Shown: one piece after another, positions 32,978 through 45,377 of the stretch | Layout of the letters: every line of letters begins with the position of its first letter | How positions within the stretch are numbered: the first letter of the stretch is position 1 | Assembly: GCA_032871835.1 (NCBI GenBank) | Contig: CM065298.1 | Span: 11,351,096-11,415,095 of the forward strand | Direction of reading: 5' to 3' | Length of the DNA: 64,000 nt | Origin: Dipteronia dyeriana | Lineage: Eukaryota > Streptophyta > Magnoliopsida > Sapindales > Sapindaceae | Made by a program: the position numbers and the translations under genes | The notes under the pieces: generated by a model | Databases searched by the model: none | The model's input: the letters and a program-made list of their open reading frames with translations, nothing else | What the model was told of the DNA's origin: nothing

Positions 32978-35962
32978 GATTAAATCTTTTTCTGAACACC
33001 TCATTCACAATGGAACATAGTTAGGCTTGAATTGTAAAACACTTACCATGTTAACCTCGTGTCATGTCTGGGTTTCTGGCGGCGTCAAACCACGTACGGT
33101 GCGAAGGTCCTCAGCGGACCACCTATACCACAACATTTTCCACCCCAACATCTGTACTTCCCCGTCATGACCACGAGGCATGATTCTGTCCCACTAATAT
33201 TCCAACGATGTCTGTTCAAATAAAAATTAAATCGGAGTTAGGATCACTGAAAACAACAAACATAAAATCGAAATGCACATTACAAAAAACTTACAAGGAA
33301 TTGAGTGTTGAGAACGTTCATCCTCTGATTGTACATAGTGGGGTATGCTCTCTGACGCTTCCATAAGATGTTCAGGGGCAAATTTTTTTGTAAAACATGA
33401 TTAGAATAATTTATTGTAAAGATCGCCGGTAGAGTTTAAGTTAGGTACGTACGGTGTCAAACAACTCCATGTAGTTCTCTTGAAAGCGCTGGAACCAAGT
33501 CACCTCTACTGGCTCCAAAAAATCCACATCACGTTTGTAATATTTTTACAAAAAAGATCAAAACAAGAAAACCATTTGAAGTAGTTATTTCAAGAAACAA
33601 AACAGTCTCATACTTACAATTCCCCTGTGGTGTTCCTCTTGTATGCATTGTAAGCCTCCAGCTGGCTAAGGTCCATTAAAGCATTCAACCTGAATGCACG
33701 CTCTGTAGTTGTCGGCACTGTCCTTAGCCTCTTCGGTCGACATGGATCAGTGTATGGGCTCATTAACTGCCACCCCTTCTAACTGGTCCGGGGAATACGG
33801 GGGGTACGAAAGGATGGCCCTGTGAGGTCCTTAGGGGGGTCCGTCGGGATACTCTCTTGGGGTCCATGGGGGGCTCCGTCCGGATGATCTTGATGTGTCC
33901 CTAGGGGGCTCTGTCGGGATGGTAGCGATGTGTCTGAGTGAGGAGGGGAGGGAGGAGGGATTTGACTGGATGGACCAGAGATGTCCATCAGAGGGGTCCG
34001 TCTGGATAGGCCGAAGATGTCTTTGGGCGGAAGGGTGTCATGCGATCCAACTGCTGACACAATTCTGGTGGTGAAAACACTGGGACGACGGGATCGCTCG
34101 GACAAGGTCTCTTGTACCCCCATTAGTAGGGGAAACTCATGAAGAGCTACAGTTACAGTGTTCTGCTCAGCTCTTGTAACTCCCGTTCCTGTAACCTCGA
34201 CTTCAGGTATGGTACCCTGCATCTGATAGACGGTGCCATGCTCTATCTCTTCTACATGAGTACGATGCCCGTCGCTTCCTATGAGGCTGGAGTCTCGGTC
34301 GTAAAACGGTGAACCATCCCTATATGACCGTGATGTCGACCCCAACCACTCTCGAAAATAGTCCATCAACTCCTAATGATGCCTCTGTCGTTCTGTTTCA
34401 CTGTGCAACAAACCATCCCGTAAACCAGCGACGACAGCCTCCAAATCTTGGATTTTACACTCTAGACGGTCCTGAATCAAAATGATATTTGTCAGTCGTT
34501 TAACATTCACATGGGCTTAAACGTAAAATTCATGCAGAGTAACAAATTTTAAGTACCTCACGCTCCGCTCCAATGTCTTCTCTAGAGTTATGTCCAACAG
34601 GTATCCTGAATTGAACTCGCCTCTGCCTCAGCTGTCTCCCCACAACTAACTTCGGCTCTGAACCCTCTGCATGAATTTGTGGCCTCTCATCACCGAACTC
34701 CACCTCCGAACCATCGGTATCACTGGGTACGACACTAGTACGCCCAACGGAATCATGATCTGGTATATCCATCGCAAATTCTGCAAAATATGGTTCATCC
34801 ATTTTAGTTGTTGTAGGTATCAGATTCATCATCACAGACATCTGAAACCGTTGTTAGACCTTTGGAAATTGTAATAATAACTTTTAACATTAACAAATAA
34901 GAAACTTACCAGCGATGTGAATATCTTTGACAGCTTATCCCTCCTCGGTTGTATCTTTAACACCCACTTCAGATTACAGGGAGACAAATCGGTAACCATC
35001 CGAGTCCCGAACTGGGGCCCAAGCGTGGGGATCACCTCAAAAGCAAATATCTAAAAACAAAAAAATTACGATAAAAATTTGTATAGACGATTACAAACGT
35101 AAATTTTGTAATTCTTAAAACTCTTACCAGAAGGGCGTAAGATAGTCCATAAATGTTATAGGTCTCTTGTATGTGTTTGTCAGCTCCCTTTGCTTGTTGG
35201 CATCTCTAGAACCGCTCTCGTCGCCCGTCAAACGCATGCTTGAATGAATATATGGAATGACTATAGATGTGTGCACCCCACGGGAACGTGTCAAAAGCAT
35301 TGAGATCATCCACCAGCCGTATCTGCCAAACTGGAAGTTTTAATTTCTCGTCCAACCCTATAAGTATCCATTTTAGCATATAGATGGGGCATAGCTTCAC
35401 ACAATCGTAGGCCTGCTGAAACTCATCGAGTTTCAGAACATTTATCAACTCCACATACGATATCTCATCCTTACCACCAAAGTACCGGTGATGTAGGTCA
35501 TTGTCCACGTTAACATAGTAGTTCGTATCCGGTACTACTCCAAACCGCAATCCAGTGATTAGGCAGAATTCTACCTTTAAGAACCTCACCTCATTAATGC
35601 CTAACATAAACCGCATCTCATCCGACGACCCATTGTGATGCACCTCCCGTAGAAGTAGCTGGTGGATAACACCACCCGAAAACTTCATCGGTCGGTGCAT
35701 AGGAATGCCCAAAACAGAACACCATGAACCAACGACAGTCTTTTACAGCCAATTCTATAGAGACCCGGTTAAGTGCGTCATCTATATGGCCAAAGACATC
35801 AAAATGGTCGTGGCGGGTGACTTTGCCCTCGTACCACTCTTCCTCCGGAGTTTTAAGCGACGCCCTTAACCGATTCATCATCTGAAATTTAACAATAACA
35901 TCATTAAGTACAATGTCAAATCCCCAGAAATAACAAGCTCGAAGCGTATAACCTCGGGTCAT
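32374..35962 (-). pseudogene. Kaonashi-type ULP-like gene: DUF1985 plus Ulp1 (C48) peptidase
   Basis: Minus-strand exon remnants in order. 35962-35690: NRLRASLKTPEEEWYEGK. 35712-35206: DUF1985 with FMLGINEVRFLKVEFCLITG and DAFDTFPWGAHIYSHSIYSF; these two overlap in different frames, so a shift sits near 35700. 35035-34900: FEVIPTLGPQF, the usual follow-on. 34841-34530 and 34369-33779: Ser/Thr/Pro-rich linkers. 33770-33060: linker with NILWKRQRAYPTMYNQRMNV and VTWFQRFQENYMELFD. 32910-32690: peptidase core VLIPCNIGRQHWLLTSVDL with catalytic His and ILDPF. 32560-32390: Cys-containing GKCEAHTLRLLEYVLADQ. The His/Asp/Cys order fits a SUMO-type protease. With the MuDR tail it marks a KI-MULE. Frameshifts suggest it is inactive. 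Confidence 0.8.
32909..32978. repeat. (CA)n(TA)n microsatellite in a ULP intron
   Basis: About 27 CA units followed by TA units. On the coding (minus) strand this is a TG tract right before the acceptor-like GTACAAG preceding VLIPCN; it produces a false VCVCVC reading frame. Confidence 0.95.
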
Positions 35963-35974
35963 TTATTGAAAAGC

Positions 35975-36240
35975 TCGTAGATTTTTAAAAAAAAAAACTC
36001 GGACCTTAAATCGTAAAAGCTCAGACCTTTTATACAAAATCTCGATCAATCAAATAAAAACTCGGAGCTTCTTTATAAAAGCTCAGGGTTTATATATAAA
36101 AGCTTAGAGATTTTATATAAAGGCTCGGAGCTTATATATAAAAGCTCGGAGCTTATATAAAAGCTCGAATGAACTCAAAAATGTTCGAATGAACTCAAAA
36201 AATTTCAAAAATAAAAGCTCGGAAACAACGAATAAATACT
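35975..36240. repeat. AAAGCTCGGA(GC)TT minisatellite
   Basis: About ten irregular units of (T/A)AAAGCTCGGAGCTTATAT and related GCTCAGA / GCTCGAATGAACTC variants, upstream (in gene sense) of the ULP-like coding region. Confidence 0.8.
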
Positions 36241-37262
36241 CGGAAACCCAGAATATCATCTTCCTCAACAACTTTCAACAAATCCAAAACCCTAACCTAA
36301 CCCATTATCATCCTCAGATCCAAAAATTAAACATAATCTAACATTTCATTCACTTAATGAACAACCAAAACGATAGAAAATCTAGGTCAACTAACCTCCA
36401 TCGATTCAAATCTTCTGTGCAACTCTCCAAGTTCTGGTTCCGTCGCCGTCGAATACGAAGCCGTCGATTCAACTCCGGACGGTTTCAAGCAATTTCACTT
36501 TTTCTCACTTTTTCTCTCTCTGCACAACGCGACAAAGTCAATTTCAGGGTATTTTGGTCTCCGCATGTTAATTGGTGCCTTTTAAACGTGAATTATTAAA
36601 TTGTGATATTTACACAAAAACCTCCCAAAAAAGTGTCATTAAATTTTTGAACCCTTCTCTAAAATCATCTCTGGGCAGATGGAAATTTGTCTTGTACACT
36701 CCTTTCCCTTGAAAACCGATTGTAAGCCATTTTCCAAAAAATTACAAACACAAGAAAATACGAAAAAGCATTACACTTTAATATAAATATGAGAGATCTT
36801 GAAATAATTTCATAAAATGCATCACACTCTTGCTCCCTCGAAAACTCATGTTAATGAAGTGGAATAAATCAAAGAAAATTCAATCCATGAAATCATATGA
36901 CCTATGAAATGGTTAAAAGTTAAAAAGTGTGATTTAACTTGTGAGGCATGTTAAACTATTTATAATACAGAAGTATATATCTTTATTACGGTATTACGAA
37001 AAGATCAGTTCATGTAGTTTATTCAACATATGTGTATGTATGTCGACTTGTTTAAAGAAAATTCTGAGTGGAAAATGGGATACATTGATTATATGAAGTG
37101 ATTGCGAGAGGGTTTGGTCATGCGAAGTATTTGTCCATATCATTAAGTAATTGAGTAATGAAATTGCTATAACTTATTTACCAAGGAGTCATGAAATTGC
37201 AATATCTGAAGTCTGAACATGGAAATAGATGATGAAGTTTACAAGAGCGCAGTGACACAAGC
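36241..37262. other. Spacer between ULP-like and chimeric loci
   Basis: The first 350 bp (to about 36600) look like the leader of the minus-strand ULP gene (CT-rich on the opposite strand, AACCCTAACCTAACCC at 36286-36301). The frame 36357-36599 is Arg/Ser-rich low-complexity and not called. The rest is AT-rich with no recognised feature. Confidence 0.4.
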
Positions 37263-38099
37263 TTATATAGAACTATCATGGCTGCCCTGCCAAGGTTGAC
37301 CAATTCGATATGCTTGTACGTACTCTTGTACGTTTTCTGCTTCCTCCAAACCTTCTAAAAATATACGGAATTCACCCTTGGGTCCTGTTGCAAATCACAT
37401 ACAAATTTATGCAGGTACAGTACTTGACTAAACTATAAATAACAACAATTAAATTAAGTAGAATAAAATAAAAGCAATACATAGCAAAGTCTTGTACAAG
37501 GGAGTACTAAAAATAACATTAATAGTCTTATATATACATTCGCTTACCTAGAAAAGAATCCGTAGCAGCATCGTCGTGATTGTATATGGAGTGGGAAATA
37601 TTCCACTACATTCCTACAACAATGAAAGTCGAACAAACGATGAAGACTAACATAGTGATTGAGATATACATTCCAAAATAAAGAACTTACTGGGTTGTTG
37701 GCAGCTGACTCTGGTGAAACATCCACCAAAAGGTGTTTATTTGATCAAAAACTCCTTTCTTCCGTCGCACATTGATGACACGACCTTGCAATGTTGTTAA
37801 AAGATGAACAATTAAGTTCAACCTTACTAGCGTGCAAGTCACAAAGACTAGCACAACTATAGGTGAGGGTATCATTACGCGGGGAGGTGTGATTCGTCGA
37901 CTGTCTCTAAATCTGGCTATTATGACAACACGCCGAGTGGACTCATGTGTTACGTGTATGGAAAAGTAAATAATAATATAACTAAATAAATTATATAAAT
38001 AATATTTACAATGATATGGTGGAATGGAGAGGTGTGGTAGGAAATGTGATTACACTAAGAAACACGACTCAACCGTAACAATCTTCATAATTATGTGCT

Positions 38100-38610
38100 A
38101 GAGCCACTTAGTCCCTCAAATGTGCAAGTATATCATAGGCTCGTGTCCCTTTAATTAATCAATACCCTCTCTCGAGTGCATAGAGATTTCATCCATAGAT
38201 ACAAAATATGCATGAATCTATTAAGTGCTTTGAACACACATATACAAACCCTGTACGTCAGCCTAGTGATCTCTAAACTTTCTGGTCAAATACAGTGGAC
38301 ATTTCGTTGGGCATGTAATGTGCAATCGCGTGGTCCATACTACAACTAATAATTCATCCATGAGGCTAACCAAATACGAGATGGCAACCAAGTGAAAGCA
38401 GTAAAAATACGAGATACTCATACAACACGTATGTTTTATGCACGGGTCCCCTTAATTAATCTCTAATATCTTTCGATGTCTTAGAGACTACATCAATGCA
38501 TAAATGCTTGGATTCATTACAGACTGTGGGACACACACACGAGCTCTACACACCAGCCTAGTGATCTCCCAACTTTCTGGTCAAATGTAGAAGAAATCAC
38601 GCTAAACATG
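38100..38610. repeat. Internal duplication in solo LTR A
   Basis: The about 200-bp segment ending GCCTAGTGATCTC(T/C)(A/C)AACTTTCTGGTCAAAT occurs twice (about 38100-38300 and 38430-38590) with divergence; the second copy is not present in solo LTR B. Confidence 0.6.
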
Positions 38611-38807
38611 TTAATACAAACCAAGCAATATATAAAACATAACTAACAAAGTGAAAACATTAAACAATGAAATACCCCTATAAATACACGAGCACAAGAG
38701 GAATTCAGTTTGTCTTTACTCTAGATAAGGATTCAGTTTTACCAATTTCCATGGGGTGGCTAGATATAGGAAACAAGTTTACCTAACAGTAATGCGCAAA
38801 TAGTTGA

Positions 38808-38927
38808 TTGTTTTACATTAAGGACATTCACTCTAGGTTAAGGGTTTATTCTCTTGATTTGAGAGAAATAGTTGATTGTTTTACATTAAGGACATTCAAT
38901 ATAGGTTAAGGGTTTATTCTATTGATT
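38808..38927. repeat. 60-bp tandem duplication in solo LTR A
   Basis: Two near-identical 60-bp copies containing AATAGTTGATTGTTTTACAT and GGTTAAGGGTTTATTCT. Confidence 0.85.
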
Positions 38928-40375
38928 TGAGAATTCTCCCAAATCGAATCATCACCCAATCCGGCCAAAGATAGACAATTGTATCTTAACAAGACCCATT
39001 AAGCATAAGAATTGGAACTCATGCAAGTTTAGCATATTAAATGCCTGAACGGAAACCTTTCATACTCTTTGAAGCTAAATTCTCTAACACTCAAATTACT
39101 CTAAACATGGTATTTTGATCATCTACTAACATACAAACATTAATTACTATGCTCCTAATCCCAATCATCCATACATATCAATTTCGACCCCGAACACACA
39201 TGAATATCACAATAAGAGATTAAAACATGTAATTAGTAAGGAGTAAAACAAAACCTAAACGAATTTAAGAACTATGTATATTGCACATGAAGGTTACAAT
39301 ATTCCTCAAATCGGGGTTACACATCAAATAAACAAGAAATGCAAAGAAAAGAGTAAAAATGAGACAACCTTTGAAGACAAACCGTCCAAAAAAGCTCATA
39401 GCTCGGATTTAGTTCTAAGACCACTCTTATTTCCTTGTAATCTACTTTTAGATTGATGGAGGGAGTGTAAAATGACATTGTGGAGATGTATGATTAGCTC
39501 ACATGGAAGAAAAACCTCCAAAGGAGCTTGAATATCTCCTTGTTATGTGAAGAAGATGAAAGAGATAAAGAAGATGGAAGAGAGAAGTGTTATGGGCGTG
39601 TGAGAGAGAAGACACGTGTCGTTTGTGGAAGAGTAAAGAGAGGTGAGAGAACATGGGGAATTTATAGTAGGGGATGTTATGGTACGAATCGGGGGTAAAA
39701 ATATGATATTACCTCTTAGAAAAAGCCCTAAAAATGCAAATCTGATGCGTTCCGGGGTTGGGTCTGCAGTTCATCTAGACGGAATGAACCACGGAGATGC
39801 TTCTGTTCATTCCCTCGGTTTGTCATTTGGTCTTTCACGGTACGCATCGAAGAACGTACCACGAAACTTGGCAGAAGAGCTACCCTTGTTTTTCCGGGAC
39901 AATTTATGGTTCATCTATAAGGAATCACCCAAGAAGGACTTTCTATCAACCTCCGTGGTTCACATTTTGCACGTTCGCGGTTCGCAACAACATAGTGAAC
40001 CATATAAATTACTCCTTTTGCCCTCTAAAATGCGTTTCGGCCCGTAAACACCCCGTTTTCGCACGATGACTTCCCCAAACCATAGTGAACCAACACAAAG
40101 CTTACAAAACACAAAAACGAGAATAAAAGCTAGAAAATGGGGACCTCAAATAGGTATATAAATCGTTTTGATCACACATGGGGGAATTGAAAAACTCCTT
40201 TCTTCCATCGCACGTGTGGGAATTCTTTCACCAACAATTCGTTTAACTCATTCATAAACAAGGGTTTATTTCCGTATTCATTGTAAAAATATTGATCCCG
40301 CGTATAACCAATCAAGGAAGCAACTTAAATATAGACTTCATACATATTCTAGTAACAACATGCATATGTATCTCA

Positions 40376-42690
40376 TCTCCAAATTGTGGACAACACAATC
40401 CTTTTCCTAGAACCCCACATGGTGTGTCTCTTGAATGCAAAAAGAATTTTGAGGTGTTTTGAGTTGGCTTCGGGCTTGAAAATAATCTTCCACAAATCTT
40501 GTGTAGAGAGAATTGGTAAAAAAGTTGCTATGGGAGATGAGTGAGCTGCTAGCTTCAAATGCAAAAAGGCCTCTCTTCCGATAAACTACCTAGGGCTGCC
40601 TTTAGACGCAAGGACTTATACTTTGACGTTTTGGAAGAATTTAATTCATCGTTTTGAAACTCGCTTGGCTCCATGGAAGAGGAAATTTTTGAGCAAAGGT
40701 GGTAGGTTGGTGTTAATCAAATCGGTGTTATCTAGTATTCCCATATACTATATGTCTATTTTCAAAATGCCTGCGGGAGTGGCTAATTCTATTAGAAAAG
40801 TTGCTACATAATTTCTTTTGGGGAGATGGTGCGGAGAAGAGGAATGTTCATTCGGTTGATTGGGCATCGATATGTAAAAGTAAGAAAGGTGGTGGCCTAG
40901 TGATAGGAAGAATTCTCGATAAAAATAAAAGCTTACTAGCCAAATGGGTATGGTGTTTTGGTAGAGAGGATTCTTCCTTGTGGAAGAAAGTTATTTGCAC
41001 CAAGTATGGGTTCTCGGGTAAAGACATTTGGTGGGATTGGAAGGTGCCTAATTCGGCCTCGTTTTTTGTTAAAGTTGTCCAAAGCTTGGTAGAGATGGGT
41101 TCGAATTTAGCTACTATGTTAAAGGAGGGATTTAAGGTGATTGTTGGTAATGGGGGGAGGGTTTGACTTTGGAAGGATTTTATGGGGGATTCCATTCCTT
41201 TAAAATTTGCCTTTCAGAGAATTTTTGCTCGTGCGATTAATAAAGATGGCTTAGTTAAGGATTGTGGGCAGCGGATTGGTTCTAGATGGTCGTGGGAGGT
41301 GTTGCTCAGAAGAACCCTCTTCGGCTGGGAGTTGGAGCAGTAGAGATGCTTCATCTCTTACCTAGAGTGTATTTCCATCCATAAAGAGTTTCCAGACACT
41401 ATTGCTTGGTCTTTCAACGCAAATGGTCTGTTTTCTGTGGGATCTTTATAGAAGATTGGAAGCAGAGCTGATTAATAGTGATTCATCCTATAAACTTATA
41501 TGGCAATAGAGGTGTCCTCCAAAGGTTGAGTTGTTTTCATGGAAACTCTTACATGGTAGGGTGATGGTCAAAGAGGTTATGAATCCTTTTGGTTTCGGGC
41601 GTCTGAGTTTGAGCTGCCCGGTATGCAATGGAGCTGTAGAATCGACACCCCATCTTTTCCTTCATTGTAAGTGGACATGGAAACTATGGTCTAAGTGCTT
41701 GCATTGGTGGGATGTCTATTGTTGCAATAACTAAATGGAAAATTGGCTCATTGGCTAGCAGAATTTGTGCCCAACACCGAGATATAGTAGAGCTTGGGGA
41801 GTGGTTTTCTTAGCGGTGGTGTGGACAACGTGGGAGTGTAGGAATCAGTTAATCTTTAAAGATGTCCAAGTGGACATATCTCATGACATGGACTTGGTTA
41901 AATTTCTAATTCCAGGAGAGGTTCGGAGGACCACATTTATTTGACACTTCTCAATATCAAGGAAGCTTGTGTCGACTCAATTCCAGACAAGAGGTCAAAG
42001 ATTGAAGCATGGTGCCCACCTCATTGTGATACTCTGAAATTTAACATTGATGGCTCGGCAAGAGGCTCTTTGGGCCCAGCCGGGATAGGCGGTGTGTTGA
42101 GAGACCGGAGTGGAAAAGTGATAATTCTTTTCTCTGTTTTTATAGGAATTAATGAATCCAATGCCGCTGAGATCATGGCTATCCGGAAGGTGTGTGAGAT
42201 CTGCACTTCGAAAGGTGATTTAACGGATAGGAAAGTTTTGATAGCAAGTGACTCTAAGGTGGTAATGTCTTCGGTTATCAACGAAGACTTTGGTAGCCTC
42301 AAACATGTTAACATCATTTATGAGATTCAGAGTATGCTAAGATCCTTGATCAACATAGAGGTGGTTTATAACTCTAGATCGACAAACTCGTTTACGGACA
42401 TGCTTGCTAAAAAGGGCTCAAGCAAGAGTGGTGACTTCGTGGTCTGGAGTGACTCTTGGGGCTCTGTTTATGATGACCTCTGTTCTGCTCTGTTTTTTGG
42501 GGTTCACTCTCTGCTTCTGCCATGTTTCAGTTTTGTTTTTTGTTTTTTGTGTTTTTGGGCTTCCTTGTCTTGCTGCTGGCTTCTGTTTCTGTTAGCTGCG
42601 GCACCATCTCTGTTTTTGTTTGTGTTGTTGCTTTTTCGGCCTCCTTGGCTCTTTGAATATATTTGCCGTTCAAACAAGAAATGTAATATA
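40376..42690 (+). mobile_element. 5'-truncated L1-type LINE (RT end, zinc knuckle, RNase H)
   Basis: The element begins inside the reverse transcriptase (VDNTILFLEPH at the site of the FADD catalytic motif) and continues with ASLPINYLGLPL, FWKNLIHRFETRLAPWKRKF, KGGRLVLIKSVLSSIPIYYM, FFWGDGAEKRNVHSVDWASI and CKSKKGGGL, then the zf-RVT region (PVCNGAVESTPHLFLHCKWT) and a plant-type RNase H (FNIDGSARGS, GIGGVLRDRSG, NAAEIMAIR, ASDSKVV). Its 3' end is AT-rich after GGCTCTTTGAATATATTTGC, with a short A-rich tail near 42680. The FADD aspartates are damaged and several stops and shifts break the frame. A possible short target repeat is GTATCT on both sides. Confidence 0.88.
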
Positions 42691-43136
42691 ATAAACGTAT
42701 CTTACAATTTAATTAGAAGAATTCTAGATGTTAATTCTCAAGTTACGACAGCCCTATATCAGTTCCTAAATTTGTGCCTAAGGGTGAAACATTTGGTATT
42801 GCTACTGCCTTACAACTTCAGGTTTTTCAAGAAGGAAGCTGAAATCCACTTCAAGTTTCTTTTTTTTTTCTTTTACTTTTTGAATATTACGATAATTTGG
42901 GATTTTGAGAAGAGAGAAAATTGAACCCACAACCCGTAACCAACCTCATCCTGTCCACTTTAAGTTGCTTTTTAGAATATAAAATAACTACAAATTATAT
43001 GTTTCCTATGAGAGCAACTATATACATAAGTATACTGTTTTTCGATACATATCTATAATAAATGCTTTAAATCCTTGAAAAGTGAAAACAAGAACAAATT
43101 AAACAAATGACTTACCCAAATAAAAGAAAAATCTAC
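42691..43136. other. Intronic/host DNA between LINE and phosphatase exons
   Basis: A plus-strand word VPKFVPKGETFGIATALQLQ (about 42755-42820) looks like decayed coding sequence of unknown origin. The rest is AT-rich. Confidence 0.3.
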
Positions 43137-44297
43137 TTTAAGGTCCTCCACAAGAAGGTTGAGCAATGGATCTAAATCCCTCCTACAAAAGCATTAAGAT
43201 GCATGGTAATGGCATGTCAACCATAAAGAAACACAGCCTTTTGTATAACAAATTTAAGTTAATATCTCAAAAATAAATATACTCAAAATGCATATTTATA
43301 TAAAAAAGAAAAACTAAAGTCATAGATGGAAGAATACATTACAGTGGATGACCAAATTCCAACGTTGAACTTCTGAAGGCAAAATTGTACAAAATCTTGC
43401 AGTAAAGCCTCTTAAATTCTTAAACTAGAATGTGAGATTCGCATTAGTCATAAATCATAATAAATCACATAAGTCGTAATAAATAACAAAAATAAATCAA
43501 AGCATGTCAACTATAAACAAGTATATGACGGACACGTCGTTGCAGTGTCGTCAAATGTGATTATTTAAGTTCAGCCTCGTAAGGACACAAGTCACAAAGA
43601 CTAGCATAACGGCAAGCAAGAATCGTTCCACAGGGAGGTGGGATTCACAGGCCGTCTCTAGTTCTAGCTATTATTACAACACTCCGAACGGACTCATGTG
43701 TTGCATATGCGAAAGAATAGATTGAAAAGTAAATGCTAAACTAACCTAGCAAACTACAGAAATAAACAATATATACAATGATAGGATGGAATTGAGTGAT
43801 ATGAATGTAAATGGTTACACTAAGCAAATGACTCCACCATAGCAATCACACAATTTCATACAAACATGCATAGTCAAAGATGAATGTCGTGCTCACTTAA
43901 TCCTCACCAATTGCCATCACTCCAGCGACAATCGACTATACCGAAATGCACCAGTAACCTATCTCTCGATGGTTACCCGAACTGCACTCGGTTCATTAAG
44001 AACAATGAGACACATATAGCGACAATACGTCTACACGTAGTGGCCAATCTACTAAATGCACGTTGAGTGCTTCACCTCTCGGTCCATCACACATAACCTA
44101 GGTTCAATGAAGTGGTGGCTAACCACTCAAGGCTTTAAGCATTTCGAAGGGCCACTCAACCAATAACAAGCATATGCAACGAAATAGGCAACAATACTAG
44201 GTTTATATCAAATTCCTAATGAATGAAAGTACACATCAAAAAAGAGACAAAGATACAAGGAAAGAAATACAAAATAGTTAGAAAGGATACCCCTCAT

Positions 44298-44370
44298 CTG
44301 TAATCGGGAATCGAACACCGGGTCTTCTCGGTTGTCAATCCGAGTTGTCTTCACCATTGGACGACTACGG
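44298..44370 (-). pseudogene. tRNA-like sequence (tRNA-Glu/Asp type), degenerate
   Basis: On the minus strand this 73-nt block starts CCGTAGT and ends ATTACAG, which pair as an acceptor stem (5 Watson-Crick pairs, one G-T, one mismatch). A D-arm-like GTCCAATGGTGAAGAC, an anticodon stem CTCGG...CCGAG with an 8-nt loop, and a T-arm-like GGTGTTCGATTCCCG follow at tRNA spacing. The T-arm region AGACCCGG(T)GTTCGATTCCC closely resembles plant tRNA-Glu/Asp. The loop size and T-stem insertion argue against function. Solo LTR A has nothing comparable at the matching place. Confidence 0.55.
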
Positions 44371-45276
44371 CGTTCTCTAATCTCATAAATGCACAACCCC
44401 CTCAACAAGAGAGAGCTCTCTCCTAATCTCTTTAGACTCCCTAATATGGATGAATACGAATGGAAAATATGCTCACCTAACACTAATGTGCATTAATGCA
44501 ATTGCTAAGACATTAAGTACATTCAATATGAATTAAGGGTTCATCCTCTTGATTTGGGAATTATCCCTAAACCAATTCACCATCCAATCCGGCCAAGGAA
44601 AAGGACCCATTAAGTGCAAGGAAATGAACCAAAGCCAATTTAGCACCTAAATGCATGAACTAGCCTTTTTCCACTCTTTGGAAAAAAATCCTCATTCACT
44701 TAAATCATCAATACATGACATTTTGGTCATCCATTAACATACAAACAATCATGGGAAGCTAAATTAATCTACTCCTACATTAAATTACTCTACTCCTAAT
44801 CCCAATAATGCATACATATCAATTTCAAACCATTCATACACATACATATCATAATAAGAGCATCAAAACATATAATTCCAATAGCAAAACAAAACTCAAA
44901 TGAATTTAAGTACAAAAAAATACATATATAGCACATGTGAAAGGTTTACAAATTCCCAAATTCGTGATACACAATTAAGAAAATAAGAAATACAAAGAGA
45001 ATGAGTAAATAGAAACAACCCTTGGAGAAAACTCCTCCTAGAGCTCTTTTCCATGATTGGCTCGTTTTTGGTCAAAGACCCTTCCTATATCCTTGCAATC
45101 TACTCTCAATTGGGTGGATGACGTGTATAAAAGGGTGGTGGAGGTGTATGGTGAGCTCCCATGGAGGAAAAACCTCCATGGGAGCTTGAATCACTCACTT
45201 ATTTGGTGAAGATGATGGAAGAGATGAAGGAGATGAAGGTTCGGTTTTAGGGTGTGGGGGCTGTGTTTGGGGGGAT

Positions 45277-45346
45277 TAGGGATGCACATTTTGGGAATAA
45301 GGATGGATATAGGTTCCCCTATCCCCATCCCCACTTCCTATACCCT

Positions 45347-45377
<31 letters not shown>

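Larger units (their letters stand above)
37773..40174 (-). mobile_element. Solo LTR A (2402 bp, TSD CACAT)
   Basis: It starts TGATGACACGACCTTGCAATG and ends ATCGTTTTGATCA, flanked by identical CACAT at 37768-37772 and 40175-40179. It is homologous along its length to solo LTR B, including both ends (AGGTATATAAATCGTT(T/C)(T/C)GATCA) and TCCGGCCAA(A/G)GA in the middle. No internal retroelement sequence remains, so it arose by recombination between two LTRs. It lies in the phosphatase part of the chimeric gene, next to a 36-bp repeat of target sequence (TGCG(A/G)(T/C)GGAAGAAAGGAG) that predates it. Confidence 0.92.

Noticed and set aside
32690..33004. VCVCVC N-terminus of the Ulp1 fragment
   Set aside because: It is the intronic TG microsatellite; only the part from VLIPCN onward is exon.
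36357..36599. 80-codon Arg/Ser-rich frame
   Set aside because: No homology recognised, and it lies in the probable 5' leader of the minus-strand ULP gene.
39643..40069. Two overlapping frames of 134 and 90 codons in solo LTR A
   Set aside because: The same region in solo LTR B does not preserve them; LTR sequence without protein motifs.
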